From Flavobacterium frigidarium DSM 17623 (GTDB lineage Bacteria > Bacteroidota > Bacteroidia > Flavobacteriales > Flavobacteriaceae): 64,000 bases of DNA. The translations under genes were made by a program, and so were the position numbers. The stretch spans positions 164,795 through 228,794 of the forward strand of contig NZ_KE384393.1 of the NCBI RefSeq assembly GCF_000425505.1, in the 5' to 3' direction. Within the stretch, counting starts at the first letter, position 1; every line of letters starts with the position of its first letter. Below the pieces are notes generated by a model. It searched no databases and was not told the origin of the DNA. It worked only from the letters and a program-made list of their open reading frames with translations. Positions 35,219 through 44,732 of this stretch are shown here, one piece after another.

Positions 35219-36631
35219 TTATTTGTTGAGATATTTTTTAATTCCGTAACTAGCGACGACTCCCTCACCGGTAGCAGCGGCCACTTGCGCAATAGCGCCA
35301 AAACGACAATCACCAGCAGCAAAGATTCCTGGTACACTTGTTTGATTTAAGTCTTTTGTTAAGATATGACCACTTTGAGAAAGATTTAAAAATCCTTCAA
35401 AAGCTTTTGTATTTGGAATTAATCCAATAAAGGTAAATACGCCATCAGCTTTTACCTCCTCTTCTTTATTGGTTTCGTTATCAACATAAACTAATTTATC
35501 AAAATTCCCTTCGCTGTTAGCGATAAATTCTTTTGGTTTTTTATTCAGTAGCACCTCTATATTTTTGAAGGTTTCTAGCTTTTCTGTATAAATTTCGTCT
35601 GCTGAAAACGTTTCGCTACGGTGTACAATTGTCACTTTTTTACAAAAGCCAGCTAAAAACATACCTTCTTCAAGTGCACTATTACCTCCGCCAATTACAA
35701 TAACTTCTTTGTCTCTGTAAAAAGCACCGTCGCAAGTAGCACAATAATGAATTCCTGATCCAATCAGCTCTGCTTCACCTGGAATGCCAAGAGTGCGGTA
35801 AGTACTTCCTGTACTAATAACAATTGATTTAGCTCTGTATTCTTGAGACTTGGTATGTATTTTAAAAAATGTGGCTGTTGGTTCAATTTTGATAATTTCA
35901 ATACCTGTCTCAATTTTTGCTCCAAGTACAGTCGCTTGTTCTTCCATGCGGTCCATCAAGTCTGGACCTGACACCTCTTTAAAGCCAGGGTAGTTTTCAA
36001 TTTTTTTTGTTATAAAAGCATTACCGCCTATATTTTTCTTTTCTAAAATAATACTGTCGAATCTATCTCTTTGCGCGTAAATTGCAGTAGTTAAGCCAGA
36101 AGCACCTCCTCCTACAATTAAAACATCGTATGTACGTGTATCTGTAATCTCATCGATTTCTAATATTTCGGTTAATTTAATGTTGTCAGGATTAGAGTAG
36201 GCTGTACCATTAATTAAAATAGTGGGGATTATTCTTTTGCCTTTATTCACCTCCATAACATATTCGCTAGCACCGTCAGTTTTTTCGACATCTATAAACT
36301 CAAAATTAATTTGGTTATCCTGCAAAAAACGTTTTGCTCGGCGACAATCGGGGCACCAATCAGCGCCATATAGTTTGACTTTACCCTGTTTATTAATTCC
36401 TAAAATCCCAGCGAGCTCATGGTTTTGAGGATTGCTATGTGCAGTATCGTTGATAACAACTGTAGGAATTATTCTTTTTCCTTTATTATATTCCTCAACT
36501 AATTTTGATGCTTCTGGAGTGATATCGAGATTGATGTATTCAAAATCAATATTGTTTTGTGTAAAAAAGCTTTTGGTTCTTCTACAATCAGGACACCATT
36601 CAGCACCGTACATTTTTATCTTTTGGGACAT
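35219..36631 (-). CDS. Glutaredoxin-glutaredoxin-thioredoxin reductase fusion
   Basis: FAD-dependent disulfide reductase with two N-terminal glutaredoxin domains, 470 aa. The first Grx has WCPDCRR with C13/C16, the second WCPDCRR with C93/C96; both have the cis-Pro strand KRIIPT. The TrxR part starts at about 167 with GGGASGL (FAD), CATC redox pair C297/C300, GGGNSALE (NADPH) and the C-terminal GIFAAGDCR. One chain therefore carries reductase and two dithiol carriers. The CPDC active site is also seen in mycoredoxin/NrdH-like proteins. The two Grx domains are near-copies, an internal duplication. Electron donor and target are unproven. Confidence 0.93.
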   Translation of the reverse strand: MSQKIKMYGAEWCPDCRRTKSFFTQNNIDFEYINLDITPEASKLVEEYNKGKRIIPTVVINDTAHSNPQNHELAGILGINKQGKVKLYGADWCPDCRRAKRFLQDNQINFEFIDVEKTDGASEYVMEVNKGKRIIPTILINGTAYSNPDNIKLTEILEIDEITDTRTYDVLIVGGGASGLTTAIYAQRDRFDSIILEKKNIGGNAFITKKIENYPGFKEVSGPDLMDRMEEQATVLGAKIETGIEIIKIEPTATFFKIHTKSQEYRAKSIVISTGSTYRTLGIPGEAELIGSGIHYCATCDGAFYRDKEVIVIGGGNSALEEGMFLAGFCKKVTIVHRSETFSADEIYTEKLETFKNIEVLLNKKPKEFIANSEGNFDKLVYVDNETNKEEEVKADGVFTFIGLIPNTKAFEGFLNLSQSGHILTKDLNQTSVPGIFAAGDCRFGAIAQVAAATGEGVVASYGIKKYLNK

Positions 36632-36866
36632 AACTTTATTTTTTATTGAATATAATCGCTTCTTCTTTTAATTGTTTAATTGACTGTTAAGTTAGTAAAA
36701 AAGAAGTTAAGCGCTCGCTAACAATCGCAATTGAATTGCAATTAGAAACTAATGCTATGTTTTTACTTTGTAATGGTGATTTGATTATTTGAAACTTAGC
36801 AAATATTTAAAAATAAAAACGTGACTCAAAAGTTTACCAAAAATTAAAGTTATTACCAGTCAGGCT

Positions 36867-37511
36867 TTATTTTGAGAAAATTGAATTTTTCACTAAAAAT
36901 TCTGTCTCATGAATTTCAGCGTAGTCTTCCAGTGACCCTATGTGTAATACTATCGGTTTTTCTGAATCAGTAGTGGCAATTATTCGATGTTCTTTTTGGT
37001 AGGAGAAATGATGCGATTTGTCAAATAAGCTTAATATGTGATCATTTTTTTTATAATCATGGTATTTGACTAAATTATGTGAATAAGCAATATTATTTTT
37101 ATCAAGCTGACAAAAAATTGCTTTCAAAAATTTATCTACATCTTTGATGATTATACAATGAGAACCAAAATTATTTACCCTAGAGTCTATAGTATGTTTA
37201 TCTTTATTTACTAATAGCTTGTCAGTTAATGCATAACTGCAAAAAATATTTCCTAAATGATCATCGCTATTTTCTAGCAATTGTAACTTATTAATCTTAA
37301 GATTTAAAGGTTCTCCAAATTTTTCTAAAGTTAGTTGCCCTTTATTGAAATTTTTTAAACTAATAGTTCCTTCATATTTATCACCAATAGCTATTCTTGT
37401 AGATTTTTTAAAGCTTTTTATTGTATTCATAAAGACCTCTCCTTGGTAAAACAACTTTTTTATGTTTTGTTCTTCTCCAAACTTGATTAAGTAGCGAATT
37501 GTTATTTTCAT
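36867..37511 (-). CDS. Hypothetical protein (possibly DUF2971-like)
   Basis: 214 aa, not securely recognised. No signal peptide or membrane segment. The N-terminus YLIKFGEEQNIKKLFYQGEVFMNTIKSFKK followed later by FSYQKEHRIIA resembles abortive-infection-associated DUF2971-like proteins, where a tyrosine/Gln-rich QxEHR motif is conserved. Base composition and Lys/Ile/Asn content look slightly more AT-rich than the neighbours. It stands alone beside a Flavo-1-like repeat and could be an accessory gene. I would not assign a function. Confidence 0.6.
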   Translation of the reverse strand: MKITIRYLIKFGEEQNIKKLFYQGEVFMNTIKSFKKSTRIAIGDKYEGTISLKNFNKGQLTLEKFGEPLNLKINKLQLLENSDDHLGNIFCSYALTDKLLVNKDKHTIDSRVNNFGSHCIIIKDVDKFLKAIFCQLDKNNIAYSHNLVKYHDYKKNDHILSLFDKSHHFSYQKEHRIIATTDSEKPIVLHIGSLEDYAEIHETEFLVKNSIFSK

Positions 37512-37651
37512 TATTTTGTTTTTATTAGATTCTAATCAGATAAATCTCTTTTCTAATAACAATAAATATAATATTAAATCCCAAACCAAAATATCTGTTT
37601 GCAAGTTAATACTGTAGTAGAAGTACTTATGAAAATACAATCGTAAAAAAA

Positions 37652-37716
37652 TAGCCCCGATAGCAGCGGCATCCTTCTTGTTGTTTAAAACAAGAAGATA
37701 CAGCGGATAGCGGGAC
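37652..37716. repeat. Flavo-1-like structured repeat, copy 2
   Basis: Best-preserved copy: TAGCCCCGATAGCAGCGGCA, then ATCC, a hairpin CTTCTTGTTGTTT/AAAACAAGAAG, then ATACAGCGGATAGCGGGAC. Arms CCCCG-ATAG and ATAG-CGGG pair. It lies between the end of the carboxylase gene and the start of the unknown gene, about 55 bp from the former. Confidence 0.72.
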
Positions 37717-37770
37717 ATAAGTTATTATGAAAATTGGAGTAAATTGCTCCAAAATTTGAAAGTGTAACTA

Positions 37771-39399
37771 TTAAACCTGGATCACTCCTAGATTAAATTG
37801 TTTCTCGATTGGGGCGTGGTTTGCTGCTTCGATACCCATTGAAATCCAAGTTCTGGTATCTAAAGGATCGATGATAGCATCTGTCCAAAGGCGGGAGGCA
37901 GCATAATATGGAGATACTTGTTCGTCATAACGTGCTTTTATTTTAGCAAAAAGAGCCGCTTCCTTAGCCTCGTCTACCACTTCACCACTTTTCTTTAACG
38001 ATGATGCTTCGATTTGTGCCAATACCTTAGCAGCTTGAGTTCCGCCCATTACGGCAAGTTCGGCACTTGGCCAAGCAAAAATTAAACGTGGATCGTATGC
38101 TTTTCCACACATGGCATAATTTCCAGCACCATAAGAATTTCCTACGATAACCGTGAATTTAGGAACGACTGAATTACTTACAGCATTTACCATTTTTGCA
38201 CCGTCTTTAATTATTCCACCTTGCTCAGATTTAGATCCCACCATAAATCCGGTAACATCTTGAACGAACACAAGAGGTATCTTTTTCTGATTGCAATTTG
38301 CTATGAAGCGAGTCGCTTTGTCTGCACTATCAGAATAGATAACACCTCCAAATTGCATTTCGCCTTTCTTTGTTTTTACAACCTTTCTTTGGTTGGCTAC
38401 AATACCTACAGCCCAACCGTCGATGCGTGCATATCCTGTAATAATTGTTTGACCGTAACCATCTTTATAAGCTTCAAACTCTGAGTTGTCAACCATACGA
38501 TTAATGATTTCCATCATGTCATACTGTTCGTTACGTGCTTTAGGCAGCACTCCGTATAATTCTTTCTCGTCTAATTTCGGTTTTTCAGATTTAATTCGGC
38601 TGAAACCAGCTTTATTGTAGTCCCCAATTTTTTCAACGATATTTTTTATCTTGTCTAAGGCGTCTTTGTCGTCCTTAGCTTTATAATCTGTAACACCTGA
38701 GATCTCGCAATGTGTCGTCGCTCCACCTAAGGTTTCATTATCGATACTCTCACCAATAGCCGCTTTTACTAAATAGCTTCCAGCAAGAAAAATACTTCCT
38801 GTGCCTTCCACAATAATAGCTTCGTCACTCATGATGGGTAAGTAGGCACCACCAGCAACGCAGCTTCCCATAATAGCAGAAATTTGTGTAATTCCCATGC
38901 TACTCATTTGTGCGTTGTTTCTAAATATTCTTCCAAAGTGCTCTTTGTCAGGGAAAATTTCGTCTTGTAAAGGCAAATACACTCCTGCGCTATCTACTAA
39001 ATAAATGATAGGCAGGCGGTTTTCCATGGCTATTTCTTGTGCTCTTAGATTCTTTTTGGCTGTGATAGGAAACCAAGCTCCTGCTTTTACAGTAGCGTCA
39101 TTTGCAACAACGACACATTGTTTACCTTTTATATATCCTATTTTTACAACAACTCCACCAGAAGGACATCCACCATGTTCTTTGTACATTCCTTCACCTA
39201 CAAAAGCACCTATTTCGATTGCTTTTGTGTTAGGATCAAGAAGATACGCAATGCGTTCTCTTGCGGTCATCTTTCCTTCGGCATGCAATTTTTCAATTCT
39301 TTTTTCACCACCACCTAATTTTACTTTAGATAGATTGTGCTTTAATTGTGATAATAAGAGTTTATTGTGATCTTCGTTCTTATTGAAGTTTAAATCCAT
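37771..39399 (-). CDS. Acyl-CoA carboxylase beta subunit (methylcrotonyl-CoA carboxylase-like)
   Basis: Carboxyltransferase subunit of a biotin-dependent acyl-CoA carboxylase, 542 aa. Crotonase-fold halves are visible: GGCPSGGVVVKIG, VDSAGVYLPLQDEIFPD, MGSCVAGGAYLPIMSDEAII, GGATTHCEISGVTD. The segment around LPLQDEIFPDKEHFGRIF is closer to the MCC-beta than to the propionyl-CoA carboxylase family. The alpha (biotin carboxylase/BCCP) subunit is not beside it. Role in leucine degradation is inferred only from family. Confidence 0.88.
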   Translation of the reverse strand: MDLNFNKNEDHNKLLLSQLKHNLSKVKLGGGEKRIEKLHAEGKMTARERIAYLLDPNTKAIEIGAFVGEGMYKEHGGCPSGGVVVKIGYIKGKQCVVVANDATVKAGAWFPITAKKNLRAQEIAMENRLPIIYLVDSAGVYLPLQDEIFPDKEHFGRIFRNNAQMSSMGITQISAIMGSCVAGGAYLPIMSDEAIIVEGTGSIFLAGSYLVKAAIGESIDNETLGGATTHCEISGVTDYKAKDDKDALDKIKNIVEKIGDYNKAGFSRIKSEKPKLDEKELYGVLPKARNEQYDMMEIINRMVDNSEFEAYKDGYGQTIITGYARIDGWAVGIVANQRKVVKTKKGEMQFGGVIYSDSADKATRFIANCNQKKIPLVFVQDVTGFMVGSKSEQGGIIKDGAKMVNAVSNSVVPKFTVIVGNSYGAGNYAMCGKAYDPRLIFAWPSAELAVMGGTQAAKVLAQIEASSLKKSGEVVDEAKEAALFAKIKARYDEQVSPYYAASRLWTDAIIDPLDTRTWISMGIEAANHAPIEKQFNLGVIQV

Positions 39400-39438
39400 G
39401 TTGTAATAGTGTTATAAATAGTTCGTGCTAAAATACAA

Positions 39439-39475
39439 AATCCATCGAAATAATATTTATTATTTTCGATGGATT
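39439..39475 (-). terminator. Inverted repeat, possible lpxD terminator
   Basis: AATCCATCGAAA...TTTCGATGGATT hairpin with AT-rich pairing inside. On the minus strand it is followed by TTTTG; it lies in the 154-bp gap between lpxD and the carboxylase start and could instead be in that gene's leader. Confidence 0.5.
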
Positions 39476-39553
39476 GTAAATATTTTTCGATATAAAATTA
39501 AAAAAACGGCATGCAAACTGTCTTTTTTTATGAATATGATAAATTGTGATTGA

Positions 39554-40552
39554 TTATTTCTTAGAATCGTTAACTAGTCGCTTTAAAATAGCCCATTGTT
39601 TGAGCGCATCTCTAGCTTCGACAGCAGGATAGCCTAACATTGTTTTTCCAGCAGCGACATCACCTGTAACACCAGAACCTGCTCCTACGATAGCACCGCT
39701 ACCTATTTTTGTGTGGTCTTTTATTGACGCACTACCACCAATGATTACACCATCACCAAGTGTCACCGAACCTGCAAGACCGCTGTTTCCTGCCATAATA
39801 CAAAAACGGCCCAATTTACTATTGTGTCCTATTTGAACTAAGTTATCAATTTTGCAACCATCACCTACAACTGTTGAACTAAATTTTCCTCGATCTACGC
39901 ATGAGTTAGCCCCGATTTCAACATTGTTACCAATGATTACATTTCCTATTTGCGGGATTTTTACTAATCCTCTTTCAGCGCAAGGGCTAAATCCGAATCC
40001 GTCAGCTCCAATTGTAGCATTGGGGTGAATGATACAGTCATTACCTATGTGGCAACGCTCTCTAATCACTGCTCCAGACCATATTATTGTATTTTCTCCA
40101 ACAGTACAATCATCTAAGATGGTAACATTGGGGTATATAATCGTGTTTTCTCCAATTTTTACGTTAGGTCCTATGTAAGATCCAGCGCCTATCTTTGCTC
40201 CATTAGCAATGTAAGCACTCATATCCACTACCGCAGTGGGGTGAATAGCTGAACTAAATAATGGGGCAGGAGGAGCAAATAAATTTAGTATTTGCGTCAT
40301 CGCCAAGTCGGCATTTTTAACTTTTATAAAAGCTCTGTTTTCACCCGGTTCAATTGTGATATCCTCGTTCACTACTGCAACAGATGCTTTAGAATCTAGC
40401 CATTGTTTTTCATATTTTCTATTACCAATAAATGATATTTCAGTTTCCGTGGCAACTTCTAATTGTTCAGGGGCTGTGATTAGGTGAGAAGTATGTCCGA
40501 CAACAACGCCGTTAAGGATTTCGTTGAGTTCGTTTACAGAATATGATTTCAT
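39554..40552 (-). CDS. lpxD: UDP-3-O-(3-hydroxyacyl)glucosamine N-acyltransferase
   Basis: Third step of lipid A synthesis: adds a hydroxyacyl chain to UDP-3-O-acylglucosamine. 332 aa, with the N-terminal LpxD domain (to about 100) and a left-handed beta-helix of hexapeptide repeats (about 100-290, e.g. [22 protein letters not shown]). The catalytic His is in [11 protein letters not shown]. It is isolated from the usual lpxD-lpxC-lpxA cluster; Flavobacteria often carry a second lpxD-like gene, and this may be it. Confidence 0.9.
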   Translation of the reverse strand: MKSYSVNELNEILNGVVVGHTSHLITAPEQLEVATETEISFIGNRKYEKQWLDSKASVAVVNEDITIEPGENRAFIKVKNADLAMTQILNLFAPPAPLFSSAIHPTAVVDMSAYIANGAKIGAGSYIGPNVKIGENTIIYPNVTILDDCTVGENTIIWSGAVIRERCHIGNDCIIHPNATIGADGFGFSPCAERGLVKIPQIGNVIIGNNVEIGANSCVDRGKFSSTVVGDGCKIDNLVQIGHNSKLGRFCIMAGNSGLAGSVTLGDGVIIGGSASIKDHTKIGSGAIVGAGSGVTGDVAAGKTMLGYPAVEARDALKQWAILKRLVNDSKK

Positions 40553-40703
40553 TAAATGTTTGTTAGTATAAAAGATTAATAAGCATCAAATAAAATGATT
40601 TAGGTGCATACTTCCTAATATTAGTAATGGCTTTAACTAATTTTAGATGATATTATTATAACTTTTTACCATAATGAGGTAAAATTAACATTTTAAATTT
40701 AAT

Positions 40704-40711
40704 TATTTTTG
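40704..40711 (+). promoter_or_regulatory. Predicted -7 box for the phospholipase gene
   Basis: TATTTTTG matches TAnnTTTG. The in-frame TTG at 40709 lies in it, so the ATG at 40730 is the start and the leader is only about 13 nt. No clear -33 TTG. Confidence 0.45.
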
Positions 40712-40729
40712 CCAGCTAATCCTATAGCA

Positions 40730-41641
40730 ATGAAACTACTTCTATCTAGAATCATCCTTTTACTAATAGTGCTGACGCCTTTAATGGGGCAATCCCAAAT
40801 TCAAGCTTTATTTAATAACAAATCTCAGTTTCGCAACATGACGGAGCGATGGGAGTTAGACTCTACAGTTACTAGGGGCACTTTTTTAATCACGCCTTAT
40901 AAACCTATTTATATTTTACCTACAAGATGGTCTAGTAATCCCAATGAAAAGCCAGTTTCTGGAAATCCTAGCGATGATTATATTTCGCAGGATGGATTGA
41001 ATTACAATAACATCGAATCTCGTTTTCAAATTAGTTTTAAGACTAAAGTAATGCAGGACATTTTTTGGGGACACGGGGATTTGTGGATCGCCTATACGCA
41101 AGTCTCGCATTGGCAAATTTATAATAATAGTTTATCACGCCCTTTTAGAGAAATAAATTATGAGCCAGAAATTATTTTGAATTTTCCTGTAAATGTAAAT
41201 TTATTAGGATTTAAAATGAAAATGGCGGGAGTGTCATTTACGCATGAATCGAATGGTAAAAGTTTGCCGCTATCACGAAGTTGGAATAGAGTAATTTTTC
41301 ACGCTGGATTTGAAAAGGATCGTTGGACTGTTTATGTTAGACCTTGGTTGAGAATGAAAGCGACTAAAGATGATAATCCAGATATTGCAGAGTATTTAGG
41401 ATATGGTGATATAAATGTTATTTATGGTCAAAACGGTCACATATTTTCATTTAAAGGAAACCACAATTTACATTTTAATTCAAGGTCAAAAGGAAGTGCT
41501 ACCTTTTCATACTCATACCCAATAAAAGACAATTTAAAAGGGCATTTATTGATTTCTAATGGATATGGCGAAACGTTAATTGATTACAATAATAAACAAA
41601 CAACAATTGGATTAGGTATTTCGTTAATCGAATGGCTATAA
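40730..41641 (+). CDS. pldA: Outer membrane phospholipase A
   Basis: OMPLA-family phospholipase of 303 aa from the ATG at 40730, with signal peptide MKLLLSRIILLLIVLTPLMGQ. The active-site motif FTHESNG with H172 and S174 followed by SRSWNR matches E. coli OMPLA, and the C-terminal aromatic strand fits a 12-stranded barrel. It degrades misplaced outer-leaflet phospholipids and is calcium-dependent in the known family. The upstream in-frame TTG start (40709) overlaps a -7 box and is rejected. Confidence 0.93.
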   Translation: MKLLLSRIILLLIVLTPLMGQSQIQALFNNKSQFRNMTERWELDSTVTRGTFLITPYKPIYILPTRWSSNPNEKPVSGNPSDDYISQDGLNYNNIESRFQISFKTKVMQDIFWGHGDLWIAYTQVSHWQIYNNSLSRPFREINYEPEIILNFPVNVNLLGFKMKMAGVSFTHESNGKSLPLSRSWNRVIFHAGFEKDRWTVYVRPWLRMKATKDDNPDIAEYLGYGDINVIYGQNGHIFSFKGNHNLHFNSRSKGSATFSYSYPIKDNLKGHLLISNGYGETLIDYNNKQTTIGLGISLIEWL

Positions 41642-41646
41642 AAAAA

Positions 41647-41679
41647 ATCCCCTTTACATTTTGTAGTGTAAAGGGGAAT
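41647..41679. terminator. Bidirectional terminator between pldA and MORN/TonB gene
   Basis: Stem TCCCCTTTACA / TGTAAAGGGGA with 8-11 nt loop and A/T tracts at both ends. Confidence 0.9.
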
Positions 41680-41682
41680 TTT

Positions 41683-42381
41683 TTATTTAATTGTAATAGG
41701 TATACTATAACTGATATCAGCAATCTCTCCATCGACTTTACCAGGGGTCCAAGCTGGACTGCTATGTAAAACTCTCAAAACTTCAACATTCATATCGTAG
41801 TTGAGCCCTTCTAATATTTCAAATTCGCGTAATTTACCATCAGCCTGAACAACAAATTTTACTTTAATTGTTCCTTTAGCACCATTGGGCATTTTAAATG
41901 ACTGGGCTATATATTTGTAAAATTCCTTGGTACCTCCTGGGAATTCAGGTTTTTCATAGTAAGGAAAAAAGGTAATTTCGCTACCATCTTCATCGAAGCA
42001 TTTTCCATCAACAAATTCATTCTTATCAAAATTTTCAGTGCGCTTTATTTGGCCATTTTCATAATATCGCGTTTGAAGTCCTTGAAGTTTATTTTTAACA
42101 TAGAAGCTAACAGTTTCAATGCTTCCGTTTTTATACCAGCTTTTTGCAGTTCCATTGCGTATGTTTCTTTTCATATTCGAAAACTGCGCACTATTTTTAA
42201 GCGTACCATCAATGTTGTAAGTGGTTCTTTGAGTACCTCCGTCAATATCTTCGTAAGTACTGTAATACGTCGCGAGATCAGCAGATTTTACTTCTTTAAA
42301 ATCTTTTGTAAAATAGATTTTCTCTTGTGCGTTAAATGTTAATGAGAGAAAGAGAAATGCTAATAGAATACAATTTTTCAT
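41683..42381 (-). CDS. MORN-repeat (YwqK-like) protein with TonB C-terminal domain
   Basis: Exported 232-aa protein from the ATG at 42381, with signal peptide (MKNCILLAFLFLSLTFNAQ). The middle has MORN_2/YwqK-type repeats: YYSTYEDIDGGTQ..., GTAKSWYKNGSIETVSFY, KLQGLQTRYYENGQIKRTENFD. The C-terminus (PEFPGGTKEFYKYIAQ...GTIKVKFVVQADGKL...SPAWTPGKVDG) is a TonB-type domain. It lacks an N-terminal membrane anchor, so it is not a classical TonB; role unknown. Confidence 0.85.
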   Translation of the reverse strand: MKNCILLAFLFLSLTFNAQEKIYFTKDFKEVKSADLATYYSTYEDIDGGTQRTTYNIDGTLKNSAQFSNMKRNIRNGTAKSWYKNGSIETVSFYVKNKLQGLQTRYYENGQIKRTENFDKNEFVDGKCFDEDGSEITFFPYYEKPEFPGGTKEFYKYIAQSFKMPNGAKGTIKVKFVVQADGKLREFEILEGLNYDMNVEVLRVLHSSPAWTPGKVDGEIADISYSIPITIK

Positions 42382-42419
42382 GTTGTGTAAGGTGATTTTT
42401 TTTGCGAATGTAAGCAAAA

Positions 42420-42455
42420 AATCCTACAGAAAAATAAGTTTTTATCTGTAGGATT
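42420..42455 (-). terminator. prfB terminator
   Basis: AATCCTACAGA / TCTGTAGGATT stem; on the minus strand it is followed by a T run. Confidence 0.85.
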
Positions 42456-42477
42456 AGATGTTAACAGTAAAATAATA

Positions 42478-43579
42478 CTATTCCTCTTCGTCTCGTTGCC
42501 CCATCATCATTAAATAAGCTTTTAAAAACTCATCTATTTCACCATTCATTACGCCATCAACATTGCTGCTTTCGTAGCCTGTACGCACGTCTTTTACTAA
42601 TTTGTAAGGTTGCATGACATAATTTCGTATTTGCGAACCCCATTCAATTTTCATTTTTCCGGCTTCAATATCGGCACGTTGTGCTAACTGCTTTTTTAAT
42701 TCAATCTCATACAATTGCGAACGTAGCATTTGCATAGCACGTTGTCTATTGTCTTGTTGTGATCGCGTCTCTGAACATTGAATCTGAATTCCAGTAGGTT
42801 TATGGAACAACTGTACCTTAGTTTCAACTTTATTCACGTTTTGACCTCCAGCTCCACTAGAGCGCGAAGTTGTGATTTCGATATCAGCAGGATTAATATC
42901 AATTTCGATACTATCGTCTACTAAAGGATACACATAAACAGATGCAAATGAGGTGTGACGTTTAGCGTTACTATCAAAAGGGGAAATACGCACTAGTCTG
43001 TGTACTCCATTTTCACCTTTTAGGTACCCAAAAGAATAATCTCCTTCAAATTCAAGTGTTACCGTTTTAATTCCGGCAGCATCTCCTTTTTGAAAATTTA
43101 GCTCTTTGATTTTGTAACCGTATTTTTCACCCCACATCATGTACATGCGCATTAGCATTGATGCCCAGTCACAACTTTCGGTCCCACCGGCACCAGCTGT
43201 AATTTGGACTACTGCACTAAGCGTATCTCCTTCGTCAGAAAGCATGTTTTTAAATTCGATAGCATCAATATGTTTTTCGGTTGCATCATATTGCGCTTCT
43301 AGCTCTTCATTTGTGTATTCTCCCTCCCTATAAAATTCATAGGCAAGTTGCAATTCATCTGTCATCTCGACAGCTTTATCGTAGTCTTCAATCCATTTTT
43401 TCTTGTTTCGAAGATTCTTTACAATAACCTCTGCTTCCTTGGCGTTATTCCAGAAATCAGGGGCAAAAGTCTTTTCTTCCTCGTTAGAAATTTCGATTAA
43501 TTTGGCATCAACGTCAAAGATACCTCCTCAACGCACCAAGGCGCTCTACAATACCTTTAATTTGTTCGGTAGTTGTCAT
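42478..43579 (-). CDS. prfB: Peptide chain release factor 2, with programmed +1 frameshift
   Basis: Recognises UGA and UAA stop codons. The long downstream frame alone (from 43365) lacks the N-terminus. The ATG at 43579 opens a 21-codon frame ending in TGA (43516-43514), and a +1 shift at CTT-TGA-C joins it to the long frame; the full product is about 366 aa, normal for RF2. The SPF stop-recognition motif (RISPFDS) and the GGQ loop ([10 protein letters not shown]) are both present. Divergent from the threonine aldolase gene. Own terminator follows. Confidence 0.97.
43513..43528 (-). promoter_or_regulatory. prfB programmed +1 frameshift site
   Basis: Minus strand reads AGGAGG (43528-43523), TAT, CTT, then in-frame TGA (43516-43514) and C. 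Spacing is the same as in the E. coli prfB site: an SD-like stimulator, the slippery CTT, and the RF2-dependent UGA-C stop. It autoregulates RF2 by pausing at UGA. An SD-dependent device is notable because Bacteroidota largely do not use SD for initiation. Confidence 0.95.
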
Positions 43580-43668
43580 AAATTGTGTAATTTTGTTGGA
43601 CAAAAATAATAAAATTTAAGAAGAGGCAAGTACCGACTTGTCTTTTTAAATAAATATAAAATGGCTAT

Positions 43669-44694
43669 ATGGAAATAAATTTAGTTAGCGATACGATTAC
43701 TAAGCCTACATACGAAATGTTACAGTATATGTTCAATGCCGAAGTAGGCGATGACGTATACAAACAAGATCCTACTGTAATAGAATTAGAGGATACTATA
43801 GCACAACTTTTTGGCATGGAAGCGGGACTTTTTTTCCCGTCAGGAACTATGGCAAATCAAGCAGCGTTGAAATTACATACACAACCAGGCGAACAAATTA
43901 TTGCTGATAAATATGCGCACGTTTACCTTTATGAAGGTGGTGGGGCGTCCTTTAATAGTGGTGTTTCTTTTTCATTACTTGACGGAGATCGCGGGATGAT
44001 TACTGCAGAGCAGGTAGCTGGAGCAATCAACGATCCTGAATTCTATCACAGTCCTTTAACGAGTTTAGTTTGCGTCGAGAATACAACAAATAAAGGGGGT
44101 GGTGCCTGTTACGAGTTAGAAGACTTACAAAAGATCAAAGCTGTTTGTGATGCAAACAATCTAAAGTTTCACCTTGATGGCGCTCGCATCTGGAATGCTT
44201 TAATCGCCAAAAAGCAAAATCCGAAATCCTATGGAGAAATCTTTGATACGATATCAGTGTGTTTGTCTAAGGGATTGGGTGCGCCTATTGGGTCTGTATT
44301 ATTAGGAGATAAAAAGACCATTCACCGTGCGTTACGCATTCGTAAAATTTTAGGTGGAGGTATGCGACAAGTGGGTTATCTAGCTGCTGCAGGATTATAT
44401 GCTTTAGATAATAACATTACACGTCTTGCTGAAGATCACCGTAGAGCAAAGGAAATTGCAGGAATTTTAAATAAAAGAGAATGGGTTGCTAGGGTAGAAC
44501 CGGTAGAAACTAATATTTTAATCTTTACAATTAAAAGCAATTACAGTGAAAAGCACTTGATTGAAAAATTAAAGCAAAAAAATATTTCAATTAGCTCTAT
44601 GGGGCAAGGGAAGTTAAGAATGGTTACCCATCTAGATTATAGAGAAGTGATGCATACTTATGTTCTTGAAACATTAAATAAATTAGAGTTGTAA
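43669..44694 (+). CDS. ltaE: Low-specificity L-threonine aldolase
   Basis: PLP enzyme splitting L-threonine/allo-threonine to glycine and acetaldehyde. 341 aa. Opening LVSDTITKPT (matching the family DTVTKPT), SGTMANQAALKLHT, VCVENTTNKGGG, HLDGARIWNA, and the lysine motif CLSKGLGAPIGS with K201 are all present. Feeds glycine metabolism; gcvT lies 9 kb away. Confidence 0.94.
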   Translation: MEINLVSDTITKPTYEMLQYMFNAEVGDDVYKQDPTVIELEDTIAQLFGMEAGLFFPSGTMANQAALKLHTQPGEQIIADKYAHVYLYEGGGASFNSGVSFSLLDGDRGMITAEQVAGAINDPEFYHSPLTSLVCVENTTNKGGGACYELEDLQKIKAVCDANNLKFHLDGARIWNALIAKKQNPKSYGEIFDTISVCLSKGLGAPIGSVLLGDKKTIHRALRIRKILGGGMRQVGYLAAAGLYALDNNITRLAEDHRRAKEIAGILNKREWVARVEPVETNILIFTIKSNYSEKHLIEKLKQKNISISSMGQGKLRMVTHLDYREVMHTYVLETLNKLEL

Positions 44695-44732
44695 ACTATT
44701 GTTTTTTTTAATTTTAGTAGCACCAACTATAA

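Noticed and set aside
43366..43579. Reading prfB as a truncated gene starting at 43365
   Set aside because: The upstream 21 codons and the canonical frameshift site give a normal-length RF2; it is programmed frameshifting, not damage.
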